Shown one piece after another: positions 35,931 through 45,365 of a stretch of 48,865 nt of DNA. This stretch comes from Companilactobacillus hulinensis. Lineage in GTDB: Bacteria; Bacillota; Bacilli; Lactobacillales; Lactobacillaceae. Every line of letters starts with the position of its first letter. The stretch's first letter is position 1. Where the stretch lies: the NCBI RefSeq assembly GCF_003946555.1, contig NZ_RHOO01000018.1:1-48865 (forward strand), in the 5' to 3' direction. Position numbers and translations under genes: made by a program. Under the pieces are notes generated by a model, which saw only the letters and a list, made by a program, of their open reading frames with translations, was not told the DNA's origin and made no database searches.

Positions 35931-36332
35931 ATGTCTAAGAAATATTTTGTTCAGCCCACAGGATCATGGGGAATTATTATGTGGTCTCTCGCACTGAGTA
36001 TTTTGTGTCTCGGTGTAATTTTACAACTTGAAATATTTAGTTTCAGTTTTGTTCCATTCATAGTGTGGATCCTGGGAATTGTTTACGTAATTTATATTAT
36101 AACTAATTCTTGGGTAAAGTTTGACGCTGATAAGATTATTATCAAAGAGCCTAATTATTACAAAGCTCGAGTATTCAAACAAACTGATGTTAGAATAAAA
36201 ACTGATGATAAGTTGACGATGGAATTTTTATTTGATAATCATGATTATTTTCCATTGAAGATTACCTCGACTAAGAAAATTTTACAGGGAATTAAGAAAG
36301 AAGTGGGTGAGAATAATGTCATTTCCAAGTGA
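35931..36332 (+). CDS. ebsA: EbsA-family membrane protein
   Basis: This 133-residue membrane protein has two N-terminal helices (about 14-33 and 37-57) and a soluble C-terminal PH-like domain of about 75 residues. The N-terminus ([15 protein letters not shown]) and layout match the EbsA family of enterococci and lactobacilli, named after a locus affecting the surface and sometimes called pore-forming. Actual function is not established. It starts after CAGGAG. Its end overlaps fhs by 17 bases, so the two are coupled. Confidence 0.78.
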   Translation: MSKKYFVQPTGSWGIIMWSLALSILCLGVILQLEIFSFSFVPFIVWILGIVYVIYIITNSWVKFDADKIIIKEPNYYKARVFKQTDVRIKTDDKLTMEFLFDNHDYFPLKITSTKKILQGIKKEVGENNVISK

Positions 36333-37998
36333 TATTGAAATAGCTCAAATAAATGAGCATGAGAATATGAAGAATATTGAACAAATTGCTCAAAAGGTCG
36401 GATTGAATTCTGACGATATTGAGCCATACGGCCACTATAAAGCTAAGATCTCTGGTAGCGGTATACGAAAGGCTATGAAGAAGGATGACGGTAAATTAAT
36501 ATTAGTTACTTCGATCAATCCAACTCCAGCTGGAGAAGGTAAATCAACGGTCGCTATTGGTTTAGCGGACTCACTGCAAGCAATTGGCAAAAAAGCTGTT
36601 TTGGCTCTGCGTGAGCCTTCATTAGGTCCAGTCATGGGGATGAAAGGTGGTGCCACTGGTGGTGGTTATGCGCAAGTAGTTCCAATGGAAGACATAAATC
36701 TGCATTTCACAGGTGACATGCACGCTTTGACTAGTGCTACTAATACTTTAGCTGCACTGATCGATAATCATTTGCATCAAGGTAATCAATTACATATTGA
36801 CCCAAGAAGAATCGTCTGGAAACGTGCTTTGGATATCAATGATCGTGCTCTACGTAATATTACTATCGGTCTTGGTGGTCCAGCTAATTCAATTCCTCGT
36901 GAGGACCATTTTGATATAACAGTTGCCAGTGAATTAATGGCAGTTTTATGTTTAGCTCAGGATATCGATGATTTGAAGGAACGTATTTCAAATATTTTGA
37001 TTGCTTTTACATACGACAAGAAGCCTATTTTCGTTCGTGACCTTCGTGTTGAGGGTGCAATCACGATGTTGCTAAAGGATGCGTTGAAACCTAATTTGGT
37101 TCAAACACTCGAAAACACACCGGCAATCGTTCACGGTGGACCATTCGCAAATATTGCTCATGGATGCAACAGTATCTTAGCTACTAAATTAGCTATGAAA
37201 TTAGGAGACTACACGATTACTGAGGCTGGTTTTGGTGCCGATCTTGGTGGCGAAAAGTTCATGGATATTGTGGTTCCAAAACTCGATCATGCACCCAACT
37301 TAAGTGTAGTAGTCGCTACGATTCGTGCTCTTAAGTACAATGGTGGTCAAAAGTTGGCTGATTTGCAAAATGAAGACTTGAATGCTTTGAATCTCGGCTT
37401 CAAGAACTTAAAACGTCACGTGCAAAACATGCGTTATTATCACATTCCGGTCATCGTAGCAATCAACAAGTTTGCGACTGATACTGATAATGAAATCAAG
37501 TTATTACAATCGCTTTGTGATGAATTAGGCGTTGAAGTATCAGTTGCTGATATACATCATAAGGGTTCTAAAGGTGGAATCGACTTTGCCAAAATGGTAG
37601 TTAGAGCTGCCGATAAAGAATCTATTTATACTCGTTTGTATGAAGATGCTCAACCTACAGTTGAGAAAATCGATACCATTGCATCTGAGGTCTATGGTGC
37701 TAATAATGTTGAGTACAGTCCTAAGGCTATGCGTCAGTTACAAAATCTGAAGAACAACGCTTGGGATGATATGCCTGTATGTATTGCCAAGACACAGTAT
37801 TCGTTAAGTGATGATCCAAAGAAGCTTGGTAGTCCACGTGACTTCACGCTCCACGTCAAGGAAATAATTCCCAAGCTTGGTGCCGGATTTATCGTTGTAT
37901 TAACTGGTAGTATTTTGACCATGCCAGGATTACCAAAAGAACCAGCCGCATTGAATATGGATGTTGATAATGACGGCAGAATTAGCGGTCTGTTCTAG
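36316..37998 (+). CDS. fhs: Formate-tetrahydrofolate ligase
   Basis: This enzyme makes 10-formyl-tetrahydrofolate from formate, THF and ATP, feeding purine and formyl-Met synthesis. It has 560 residues, the standard length. The P-loop is [18 protein letters not shown] (about 67-84), followed by [37 protein letters not shown] split over two family signatures, and later [20 protein letters not shown] 36316 has GGTGAG upstream; a GTG at 36307 is in frame but poorly placed. The stop codon TAG overlaps the GTG start of lspA. Confidence 0.96.
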   Translation: MSFPSDIEIAQINEHENMKNIEQIAQKVGLNSDDIEPYGHYKAKISGSGIRKAMKKDDGKLILVTSINPTPAGEGKSTVAIGLADSLQAIGKKAVLALREPSLGPVMGMKGGATGGGYAQVVPMEDINLHFTGDMHALTSATNTLAALIDNHLHQGNQLHIDPRRIVWKRALDINDRALRNITIGLGGPANSIPREDHFDITVASELMAVLCLAQDIDDLKERISNILIAFTYDKKPIFVRDLRVEGAITMLLKDALKPNLVQTLENTPAIVHGGPFANIAHGCNSILATKLAMKLGDYTITEAGFGADLGGEKFMDIVVPKLDHAPNLSVVVATIRALKYNGGQKLADLQNEDLNALNLGFKNLKRHVQNMRYYHIPVIVAINKFATDTDNEIKLLQSLCDELGVEVSVADIHHKGSKGGIDFAKMVVRAADKESIYTRLYEDAQPTVEKIDTIASEVYGANNVEYSPKAMRQLQNLKNNAWDDMPVCIAKTQYSLSDDPKKLGSPRDFTLHVKEIIPKLGAGFIVVLTGSILTMPGLPKEPAALNMDVDNDGRISGLF

Positions 37999-38459
37999 TG
38001 CCAATTGTCTATATAGTATTATTCATTGGTTTAATCGCTGGCGATCAAGCGCTGAAGTATTATGTTGCTACCAACATCCCCACATTAACGTTCCATGAAT
38101 TCATTCCAGGTATTTTGTCTTTGACACATATTACGAATACCGGAGCAGCTTGGAGTATGTTAGAAGGAAAGATGATTTTCTTTTACATCGTTACCATTGT
38201 GGCGGTAATCATTTTACTTTATTTGTTTGTTAAGTCCGATAAAAAAGATTATATTTACCGATTCTCATTGTTATTCTTATTAGCAGGAACAATCGGTAAT
38301 GCAATCGATAGATTTGCCCATCACTATGTGATAGATATGTTCAGTTTTGATTTTGTTAATTTTCCGATTTTCAATTTAGCGGACACTTATATTACAATAG
38401 GAGTTATATTGATAATCATTTCATTAATATTTATGACGGAAGGTGACAAAAATAACTGA
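37998..38459 (+). CDS. lspA: Lipoprotein signal peptidase (signal peptidase II)
   Basis: This membrane aspartic protease cuts prolipoprotein signal peptides before the lipidated Cys. It has 153 residues and four membrane helices. Conserved motifs are present: DQALKYYV near the N-terminus, ITNTGAAWSMLEGK, GTIGNAIDRFAHHYVIDMF with the first catalytic Asp, and FNLADTYITIG with the second. It starts with a GTG that overlaps the fhs TAG stop, so it is translationally coupled. It overlaps the rluD-type gene by 17 bases. lspA followed by rluD-type and pyrR genes is also the order in Bacillus. Confidence 0.96.
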   Translation: MPIVYIVLFIGLIAGDQALKYYVATNIPTLTFHEFIPGILSLTHITNTGAAWSMLEGKMIFFYIVTIVAVIILLYLFVKSDKKDYIYRFSLLFLLAGTIGNAIDRFAHHYVIDMFSFDFVNFPIFNLADTYITIGVILIIISLIFMTEGDKNN

Positions 38460-39357
38460 TAGCCCAATAGAATTAGTATTCGAAGATACTAAGAAAACTA
38501 GATTAGATAATTTTGTGAACGAGAATGTCGAGGATTTAACACGTTCACAAATTCAAAAGTTCATCAAGGACGGAAATATTTTGGTCAACGGTAAAGTTGC
38601 TGCCAAAACTGGTACAAAACTGACATCTGGAGATAAAATTTCTGTAACTATTCCTGAAGAAGAACCAATTGAGGCAATTCCACAAGATATTTCAATCGAT
38701 GTTGTTTACGAAGATGAAGATGTTTTAGTCGTGAACAAGCCACAAGGGATGGTAGTTCATCCTGCTGCTGGACATCGTGATGGAACATTAGTCAACGCAA
38801 TCTTGTATCACAGTAAGATCAACGATGACGACATGATTCGTCCTGGAATTGTTCATCGTATTGATAAAGATACTTCAGGTTTGTTGATGATAGCCAAGAA
38901 TAATTTGGCTAAACAATCATTAATGAAACAACTTAAAGAAAAAACCAACTTGCGTGAATATGTCGCAATCGTTCATGGCAACTTTGAAGAATCAAAGGGT
39001 AAAATCAATGCCCCATTGGGTCGTTCAAAGTATGATCGTAAGAAACAAGCAGTTGTTGACGATGGCCGTAAGGCGGTTACTCACTTTGAAGTTTTGGAAC
39101 AATTTGAGAATTACTCACTACTTAAATTAAAATTAGAGACAGGCCGTACTCATCAAATTAGAGTACACATGCAATATATTGGTCATCCTGTAGCAGGAGA
39201 CCCATTGTATGGACCTAAAAACACATTGCAAGGACATGGACAATTCCTTCACGCTAAGACTTTGGGATTTGAACATCCAAGGACACATGAATGGATGCAG
39301 TTCTCTGTTGAACCCCCTAAGATTTTTCAAGAAACACTTGAGAAATTACGCGGTTGA
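38443..39357 (+). CDS. rluD: RluD-family 23S rRNA pseudouridine synthase (YlyB-like)
   Basis: This enzyme converts uridine to pseudouridine in 23S rRNA. It has about 304 residues. An N-terminal S4 domain (about 18-75) is followed by the catalytic domain with GIVHRIDKDTSGLLMIAK (catalytic Asp in the RID) and TGRTHQIRVHMQYIGHPVAGDPLYG. The start is uncertain. GTG 38443 lies right against GGAAGG, which is too close. An ATA at 38452 would be well spaced but is a rare start. The stop codon TGA is inside the -35 box of the pyrR promoter. Confidence 0.93.
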   Translation: MTKITDSPIELVFEDTKKTRLDNFVNENVEDLTRSQIQKFIKDGNILVNGKVAAKTGTKLTSGDKISVTIPEEEPIEAIPQDISIDVVYEDEDVLVVNKPQGMVVHPAAGHRDGTLVNAILYHSKINDDDMIRPGIVHRIDKDTSGLLMIAKNNLAKQSLMKQLKEKTNLREYVAIVHGNFEESKGKINAPLGRSKYDRKKQAVVDDGRKAVTHFEVLEQFENYSLLKLKLETGRTHQIRVHMQYIGHPVAGDPLYGPKNTLQGHGQFLHAKTLGFEHPRTHEWMQFSVEPPKIFQETLEKLRG

Positions 39358-39380
39358 CACGCTCTTAGATGTGCTATAAT
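39354..39380 (+). promoter_or_regulatory. pyrR promoter
   Basis: A perfect TTGACA (39354-39359) and an extended -10 TGCTATAAT (39372-39380), 15 bases apart between hexamers. This is the best promoter in the window. The -35 overlaps the rluD stop codon. Transcription would start about 39387, leaving a leader of about 85 bases before pyrR. Confidence 0.8.
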
Positions 39381-39394
39381 CTGAATTTAGTTAT

Positions 39395-39450
39395 GTGAGA
39401 AATATAATTAAAGCACTCACGCTGATTAGTCAGACAGTGAGTGCTTTTTT
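39395..39450 (+). terminator. Terminator-like hairpin in the pyrR leader
   Basis: AAAGCACTCAC (39410-39420) pairs with GTGAGTGCTTT (39437-39447), with an inner CTGA/TCAG hairpin and a T-run. Because a strong promoter lies between it and rluD, it is probably a leader attenuator as well as the lspA-rluD terminator. An upstream GTGAG (39395-39399) could pair with CTCAC (39416-39420) and compete. I do not see the classical PyrR-binding loop sequence. Confidence 0.75.
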
Positions 39451-39452
39451 AA

Positions 39453-39998
<546 letters not shown>

Positions 39999-40023
39999 TC
40001 AAACTTAGGGGAGTTGCTTTTTA

Positions 40024-41112
40024 ATGAAGCGTTATTTAATTTTAGAAGATGGAACGGTCTTCCCCGGTGTGGGATTCGGATCTTCCATTATCACTACAGG
40101 TCAATTGGTAATATCAAATAATCGTACCGGAATTGAACAATCAGTAACTGATCCAGATGCTGAAGGCCAGATTCTGGCTTTTACGATACCCTCAATTGGT
40201 AGTTCTGGTATTAATCGTGATTTTTATGAATCTATCAATTCTCAATGCAAGGGTGTTGTGATCGGTTCCTCAAGTCATACCACCATCGATGGCTCGGTGT
40301 CATTTGGCGATTGGATAACAGGTTTGGGAATTCCCGGGATTAAGAATGTCGACGTGCGTGCTTTAGCAAAACACATTTCTGAACATGGTGAAATGAAGGC
40401 TAGCATTATGGATACACATGATGAACACGCTATTGATCAAATTAAAGCTCTCGTGTTGCCACCTGATCTTGTCAAACGTGTTTCAACTAGACAATCGTAT
40501 CCAAATCCTAATATGGGAATAAAAATTGTAGTTGTTGATCTGGGGCTGAAATATTCAATTCTTCGTCAGTTGTCATATCGTGATTGCAACTCGGTCATCG
40601 TAAATTACAATTCAACGCCTGAAGAAATTGAGAATCTGCACCCAGATGGAATTATTTTTTCTAATGGACCAGGTGCACCTAGCGATATTCCGCAGACTAT
40701 TGAAACAATTAAAGTACTACAAAAGAAATATCCAATTTTAGGTATTGGTCTGGGTAATCTATTGATTGCATTGGCCAATGATTGCAAAATAATTAAGCTT
40801 GATCAGCCGCATCATGAATCATCATTAGCGGTTAAAGAAGTTGCCAGTGGCAAGATTGATTTTGTTAACCACAACCATTCATATACGATCGATCAAAAAT
40901 ACATTAGTTCGTCTGATTTTATCGTGACGAATATTTGTGTTGCGGACGGAAGCATTGAGGGCATTCGTCATGAATACCTGCCAATAATGTGTGTTTTGTT
41001 CGAACCTGAAGCTGCTCCAGGACCTAATGACGGCTATTATGTTTTTGATGAATTTATTGATTTGATAGATTCTGTTAAATTTCAAGACGATGGAGGTAGA
41101 GATCAATGGTAG
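40024..41112 (+). CDS. CarA-like protein with inactivated glutaminase site
   Basis: This 362-residue protein aligns from end to end with the small subunit of carbamoyl-phosphate synthetase: MKRYLILEDGTVFPGVGFGS, DPDAEGQILAFTIPSIG, VDVRALAKHI, KRVSTRQSYPNP, LHPDGIIFSNGPGAPSDIPQ, then the class I glutaminase part. The catalytic nucleophile motif GICLGHQ is GIGLGNL here: Cys is Gly at 242 and the following His is Asn at 245. The catalytic His of the HPE motif is Glu at 327 (FEPEAAPGPND). So it cannot hydrolyse glutamine by the known mechanism. The frame is intact and overlaps the carB-like gene by 7 bases. It may be a regulatory or scaffold protein, or a paralogue losing function. Confidence 0.9.
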   Translation: MKRYLILEDGTVFPGVGFGSSIITTGQLVISNNRTGIEQSVTDPDAEGQILAFTIPSIGSSGINRDFYESINSQCKGVVIGSSSHTTIDGSVSFGDWITGLGIPGIKNVDVRALAKHISEHGEMKASIMDTHDEHAIDQIKALVLPPDLVKRVSTRQSYPNPNMGIKIVVVDLGLKYSILRQLSYRDCNSVIVNYNSTPEEIENLHPDGIIFSNGPGAPSDIPQTIETIKVLQKKYPILGIGLGNLLIALANDCKIIKLDQPHHESSLAVKEVASGKIDFVNHNHSYTIDQKYISSSDFIVTNICVADGSIEGIRHEYLPIMCVLFEPEAAPGPNDGYYVFDEFIDLIDSVKFQDDGGRDQW

Positions 41113-43508
41113 AAGTTCGTCCACATAGTATATTGATCATTGGCCCAACGACTAGTGACAAGAATGTTGACCTATCGACCGCAGTCTATGATACCGTCGA
41201 TATTCTGCATCAATTGGGATATAAACTGTCAGTTATTGTCGAGGATCCAACGTCGCTACTTTCATCAGGCAAATTCTTTGATCGAATAATTGTCGAACGT
41301 GTTACTGGTGAACACGTCTTGAACTTTGTCCATGAGTACCATCCAGATGCAATTTTGCCAACGGTTGGTGATCGCAATGCGTTAGGTATTGTATCGAGTT
41401 TGAATGGCAAGATAGATAATGTGAAGATCTTAGGTTCGAATTATATGGCTTCACTTGCTACTTTTAAGCGTGAATTATTCATTAAGAAGTTGACTGACAA
41501 CAAATTACCAGTGATCAATTTCATTTCTTCAGACGATGAAAAAGAAATTTATAGTTTTATCCGTTCAATTGGTTTTCCAATCATTGCCAGACGCAGATAT
41601 TCCAATCGTCATTCAAGTGGCTGGACTAACATCAATAACCTATTTGAGTTAGATAATTTCATGGCACTAGAAGATATTGACGATAGCCGTATTGAGATTG
41701 AACGCAGTATTCGTGGTTTCAGTGAATATTCATTCACCGTTGTGCGTGACCGATTCGATAATTCAGCGTTGATCGGTACGATTGAGGATATTGAGCCTAT
41801 TGGTATTCACCATTTGGATTCGAATTTGATATCTCCAGCCATTTCATTGAATGATTCAAAACTGCAACGTATGCGGACAGCATCATTGAAATTGGCTCAG
41901 GCATTCGACATTGTTGGTATTTGTACGGTTCATTTTGCCTATAATCATAAGACTAATGAGTATTTCATAACTGAATTCATTCCACGACTAAGTGAAGAAT
42001 CCAAGTTTCTTGAGTATGCTACAAGTTATCCTATTGCTACAGCAACCGCAGAATTAGCACTCGGGTATCATCTTGATAAGTTGAAGCTTGATGGCGGTCG
42101 TGGCTTCAATGGTGCTTCAGAGCCATTTGTGGACCATATAACGTCACGTTTCCCACAATGGGGTACGTCGGCTCAGAAGTACTTAGGACCTAGTAAGACC
42201 TCCAATTCTAGTATTGTTGTAAATGGATTCAGTGTTGAAGAAGTCTTCAACAAAGGCGCTTTAAATGACAAACTCAACAGCAACACTGATAGACGTAAGG
42301 CTCTAGAAGAATTGGATGATGATCAATTGTTTGAAAAGATTATTCACCCGACCAATTGGATGCTGGATGTTTTGTTAGAGGCTTTGAGACGAAAGTTTGA
42401 AATGCCTGTATTATCAGAAATAACTGGAATTACTATGCCTTATCTGACGGTATTAAGTAATATACTGAAGACCAATACAGCAATTGAGAATAATGAAATT
42501 GGCCAAGATAATATTGAACGTTTAGTCGAAATGGGCTTCAAAGGTATCGGAGAGAGCAAATTATTGCTTGATACTGATGACATTGTTACTAAGACAGTAG
42601 TGAAGAGCAAGCGTTCTATTTCCGTCTCCAATAAGAATTACAATAATCAGAACTTTTTCGTTACTTCAGGTATCAGCAGTGACCTGGTGCTAAATGATAA
42701 GAATAAGATCATTGTAAGATCACCGATCATAACTTCTAAACGTGATGTTATGGTTAGACAATTCGTTTTGACACAACTGATCAAATCAATCGACCAAAAT
42801 GGACTTGAAGCGGTAGTTATTGGACGTGAACCATGGACTGCTCCTTTAGGGATGCGTGAAAAGGTTATTGAAATTGATGATCCATACATGGAAATGCAGA
42901 GTCTTAATTTGATTCCAAAAGATAGCATTTTTAAGACGATTGATTTTTCTAGACATTTAATTGACACAGATGATAATTCAAATGTATTCCAGATAAGTTC
43001 TAAGCTGATGAAAGACATCACCATTCCAAGTGAGATCTCATTAAGAGCAATGGTAGTTACTGATGGAAACAATTATTTAGTACCTTCGGTAATTTATCGC
43101 AAGGAACGTGATGGTCATTCATTTGAGATCAGTTCATACAATAATTTCTTACCAATTGAAGACCGTAGTGCTCTTTCAAAGCTGATTGAACAAGAATTAG
43201 AGAATTATACTGACGTTAATGTCTTTAACTTTGAATTTGCTAAGAGCAATGGTCATTGGATCATTACTAAGGTGTATCAAGGGATGACAAATGACATTAT
43301 TCGCCATGAATTAGCCAGTTCTGTCCATGTTATCGATACATTAGTTAAATTGATACTTGGTAACAAGATCGAAGATAATAAAACACTTGAAGAGATTTAT
43401 CAAAACGTTGATGATCGTTATTTATTAACGATTGACGATAAGAGATACAACCTATTGCGATATGATGCAATTAAAGAACAGATTGATAAGATACAAAAAG
43501 AAGATTAG
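41106..43508 (+). CDS. CarB-like double pseudo-ATP-grasp protein, shortened
   Basis: This 800-residue protein is related to the large subunit of carbamoyl-phosphate synthetase (about 1060). The first half follows CarB: ILPTVGDRNALGIV, FPIIARRRYSNRHSSGW, GTIEDIEPIGIHHLDSN, ITEFIPRLSEESKFLEYATS. The GG(S/T)GGG ATP loop is NRHSSG. The metal ligands equivalent to E. coli Gln285 and Asn301 are His276 and Ile292. The helical middle part (LLEALRRKFEMPVLSEITGI) remains. The second ATP-grasp half is short, and its expected IEVNPR motif reads TKVYQG, losing Glu, Asn and Arg. The C-terminal allosteric domain is missing. The frame has no stop in 800 codons. Catalysis is very unlikely; function is unknown. 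Confidence 0.85.
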   Translation: MVEVRPHSILIIGPTTSDKNVDLSTAVYDTVDILHQLGYKLSVIVEDPTSLLSSGKFFDRIIVERVTGEHVLNFVHEYHPDAILPTVGDRNALGIVSSLNGKIDNVKILGSNYMASLATFKRELFIKKLTDNKLPVINFISSDDEKEIYSFIRSIGFPIIARRRYSNRHSSGWTNINNLFELDNFMALEDIDDSRIEIERSIRGFSEYSFTVVRDRFDNSALIGTIEDIEPIGIHHLDSNLISPAISLNDSKLQRMRTASLKLAQAFDIVGICTVHFAYNHKTNEYFITEFIPRLSEESKFLEYATSYPIATATAELALGYHLDKLKLDGGRGFNGASEPFVDHITSRFPQWGTSAQKYLGPSKTSNSSIVVNGFSVEEVFNKGALNDKLNSNTDRRKALEELDDDQLFEKIIHPTNWMLDVLLEALRRKFEMPVLSEITGITMPYLTVLSNILKTNTAIENNEIGQDNIERLVEMGFKGIGESKLLLDTDDIVTKTVVKSKRSISVSNKNYNNQNFFVTSGISSDLVLNDKNKIIVRSPIITSKRDVMVRQFVLTQLIKSIDQNGLEAVVIGREPWTAPLGMREKVIEIDDPYMEMQSLNLIPKDSIFKTIDFSRHLIDTDDNSNVFQISSKLMKDITIPSEISLRAMVVTDGNNYLVPSVIYRKERDGHSFEISSYNNFLPIEDRSALSKLIEQELENYTDVNVFNFEFAKSNGHWIITKVYQGMTNDIIRHELASSVHVIDTLVKLILGNKIEDNKTLEEIYQNVDDRYLLTIDDKRYNLLRYDAIKEQIDKIQKED

Positions 43509-43527
43509 CCAGTGGCTAATCTTCTTT
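43501..43527. terminator. Bidirectional terminator between carB-like gene and rqcH
   Basis: AAGATTAGCC (43501-43510) pairs perfectly with GGCTAATCTT (43514-43523) around AGT. Both stop codons, of the carB-like gene (43506-43508) and rqcH (43516-43518), are inside the hairpin. T-rich tracts follow on each strand. Confidence 0.85.
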
Positions 43528-45168
43528 TAATTTGTTGACTAAGTCTCTATCTGGATCTACTAAGATAGTCTTTTGACCTTCAAAGATAACAAATCCAGGT
43601 TTGGAACCATTAGGCTTGCGAATATTTCTAATTTGTACGTAGTCGACTGGAACCTTCGATGAATCACGTGCTTTAGAGTAATATGCAGCAATCGTAGCAG
43701 CTTCAGTTATTGACTGTTCATCAGGATCGCTAGTTTTTAAAATGACATGTGAACCAGGGGTGTCTTTAACGTGGAACCAGTAATGATTCTTTTGTGACAG
43801 TTTCATTGTAAGTTGATCGTTTTCCAAATTGTTTTTACCGACAGTAACTTCGATACCGTTAGAAGTCTGGAATGGTTCACCAATCTTCTTCTTACGTTTC
43901 TTACGAGCATTGCGCTTACGTTTCTTGATATATCCGGAGTCAATTAATTCTTCGATGATTCCATCAACATCTTCAATATCGACATATTCTAGGGATGCCA
44001 GAACTGATTCTAGGTAGTTTACCTCACCAGTAGTTATCTCTAGTTGTTCGTTGATGTGTGGAATTGAGTTTTGCAGTTTACGATATTTCTTGTAGTAGCG
44101 TTGTGCGTTATCTGATGGAGAGAGTTCTGGATTAAGCGCAATCGTCACTTCTTCATTATTGTAGTAGTTAGTCAAGGTGATTGATTTAGAACCACGTTTT
44201 ACCTGTGACATGTAGGTAGTAAGCAATTCACCATATAGATTGTATTCACTCATGATCTTAGTTTGATCTAATTGCTTATTGAGTTTTTTGATCTTAGATT
44301 TATCCTTTTTCAGGATAATATCTAAACGACTAGTTATTGACTTAGTCTGTTGCTCAATACGATCAATTCTTGCTCGATCAATATAGTAGCTATCTAATAG
44401 TTCACTTAATGAATCATAGGTATTTACTACTTCTGATGTGTTAGGGAAGGGGATAGGTAAGAAGTTTAGCTTCTTGTTAGAATTCATATTGGCAGTGTTT
44501 GGTTTAACTTCTTCATACTGTTTGATGAATTCAGGGATGTTATCAGTTTGTGCCATTTCGTTAGAAGTATCTATACCGATACCTTCAAACTTTTGACGAA
44601 TATCTTTGGCATCAGTTAATGAAGAGAACTCCTCTGGAGATGCTAAAAAAGGATTAACTTTGTTTTGTGCAGGTGGCAACTTGTAATCATCACCAGGCAA
44701 TAGTCCACGGAAACTATTGTTTTCTGGAGAAACACGCTTGATCAAATCAACGATTTTGCCTGTTTCTTTGTTGATTAAGAAAATATTACTGTGACGAGCC
44801 ATGATTTCAATCGTCATAGTGAATTCGTGGATATCACCGAGTTCGTTCTTAGCACTCAAGTCGATCATTACAATACGATCATTATTCAATTGTCTGATAT
44901 CTTGAACAATTGCGCTGGTGATATACTTGCGTAATGACATTACAAATGTTGATGGCTTGGCCGGATTAGCAAATGGTTGCTTGGTAATTTGAATCCTGGC
45001 ATAGCTTGGGTGTGCTGAGAGAAGCAATTGCTGATTCTTGCGGTTACTTCTTACAGTTAGTATTAATTCGTTAGCGAACGGCTGTTGTATCTTTGCAATA
45101 CGTCCGCCTTGAAGGTTATCTTTTAATTCGTTTACCATTGAATGGGTAAACATTCCGTCAAATGACAT
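43516..45168 (-). CDS. rqcH: Rqc2 homologue RqcH (NFACT protein, formerly fibronectin-binding FbpA)
   Basis: RqcH binds stalled 50S-peptidyl-tRNA complexes and recruits tRNA-Ala to add C-terminal alanine tails, marking nascent chains for degradation. The 550 residues have the NFACT-N domain (FDGMFTHSMVNELKDNLQGGRI to about 180) with the Asp-Arg pair in NNDRIVMIDL, a coiled-coil middle (about 265-400) and NFACT-R at the C-terminus (KNHYWFHVKDTPGSHVILK). Older annotation calls it a fibronectin-binding protein. Its ribosome-binding site AAAGGA is 12 bases before ATG. In Bacillus the same gene lies near the pyr locus. Confidence 0.93.
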   Translation of the reverse strand: MSFDGMFTHSMVNELKDNLQGGRIAKIQQPFANELILTVRSNRKNQQLLLSAHPSYARIQITKQPFANPAKPSTFVMSLRKYITSAIVQDIRQLNNDRIVMIDLSAKNELGDIHEFTMTIEIMARHSNIFLINKETGKIVDLIKRVSPENNSFRGLLPGDDYKLPPAQNKVNPFLASPEEFSSLTDAKDIRQKFEGIGIDTSNEMAQTDNIPEFIKQYEEVKPNTANMNSNKKLNFLPIPFPNTSEVVNTYDSLSELLDSYYIDRARIDRIEQQTKSITSRLDIILKKDKSKIKKLNKQLDQTKIMSEYNLYGELLTTYMSQVKRGSKSITLTNYYNNEEVTIALNPELSPSDNAQRYYKKYRKLQNSIPHINEQLEITTGEVNYLESVLASLEYVDIEDVDGIIEELIDSGYIKKRKRNARKKRKKKIGEPFQTSNGIEVTVGKNNLENDQLTMKLSQKNHYWFHVKDTPGSHVILKTSDPDEQSITEAATIAAYYSKARDSSKVPVDYVQIRNIRKPNGSKPGFVIFEGQKTILVDPDRDLVNKLKED

Positions 45169-45202
45169 ATATATACTGGGTCCTTTCTGTAATTCTTAAA
45201 AT

Positions 45203-45223
45203 AGAATTATTAAAAATAATTCT
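45203..45223. promoter_or_regulatory. Perfect 9-3-9 palindrome between rqcH and degV
   Basis: AGAATTATT-AAA-AATAATTCT, a perfect inverted repeat 35 bases upstream of rqcH and about 85 before the degV promoter. There is no T-run that would make it a clear terminator. It may be an operator for either gene. Confidence 0.4.
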
Positions 45224-45308
45224 TTAAAATCAATGGTGTAACAAGCATTGATTTCTGAAACAAATATCGGTTTTTTCAGTGTAAATAAAAAATCCTGAAC
45301 GAATATGA

Positions 45309-45314
45309 TATAAT
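45309..45314 (+). promoter_or_regulatory. degV promoter -10 element
   Basis: A perfect TATAAT, 51 bases before the chosen degV start. It shows that the ATG at 45318, only 3 bases further on, is not the start. I see no convincing -35. Confidence 0.55.
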
Positions 45315-45365
45315 CTAATGGTTATACAATCATTATACGTAAGCAAACAAGGAATTGATAAATTT

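Noticed and set aside
43516-45168. True fibronectin-binding adhesin
   Set aside because: The protein has no signal peptide or wall anchor, and it has the complete NFACT layout of RqcH; the adhesin name is historical.
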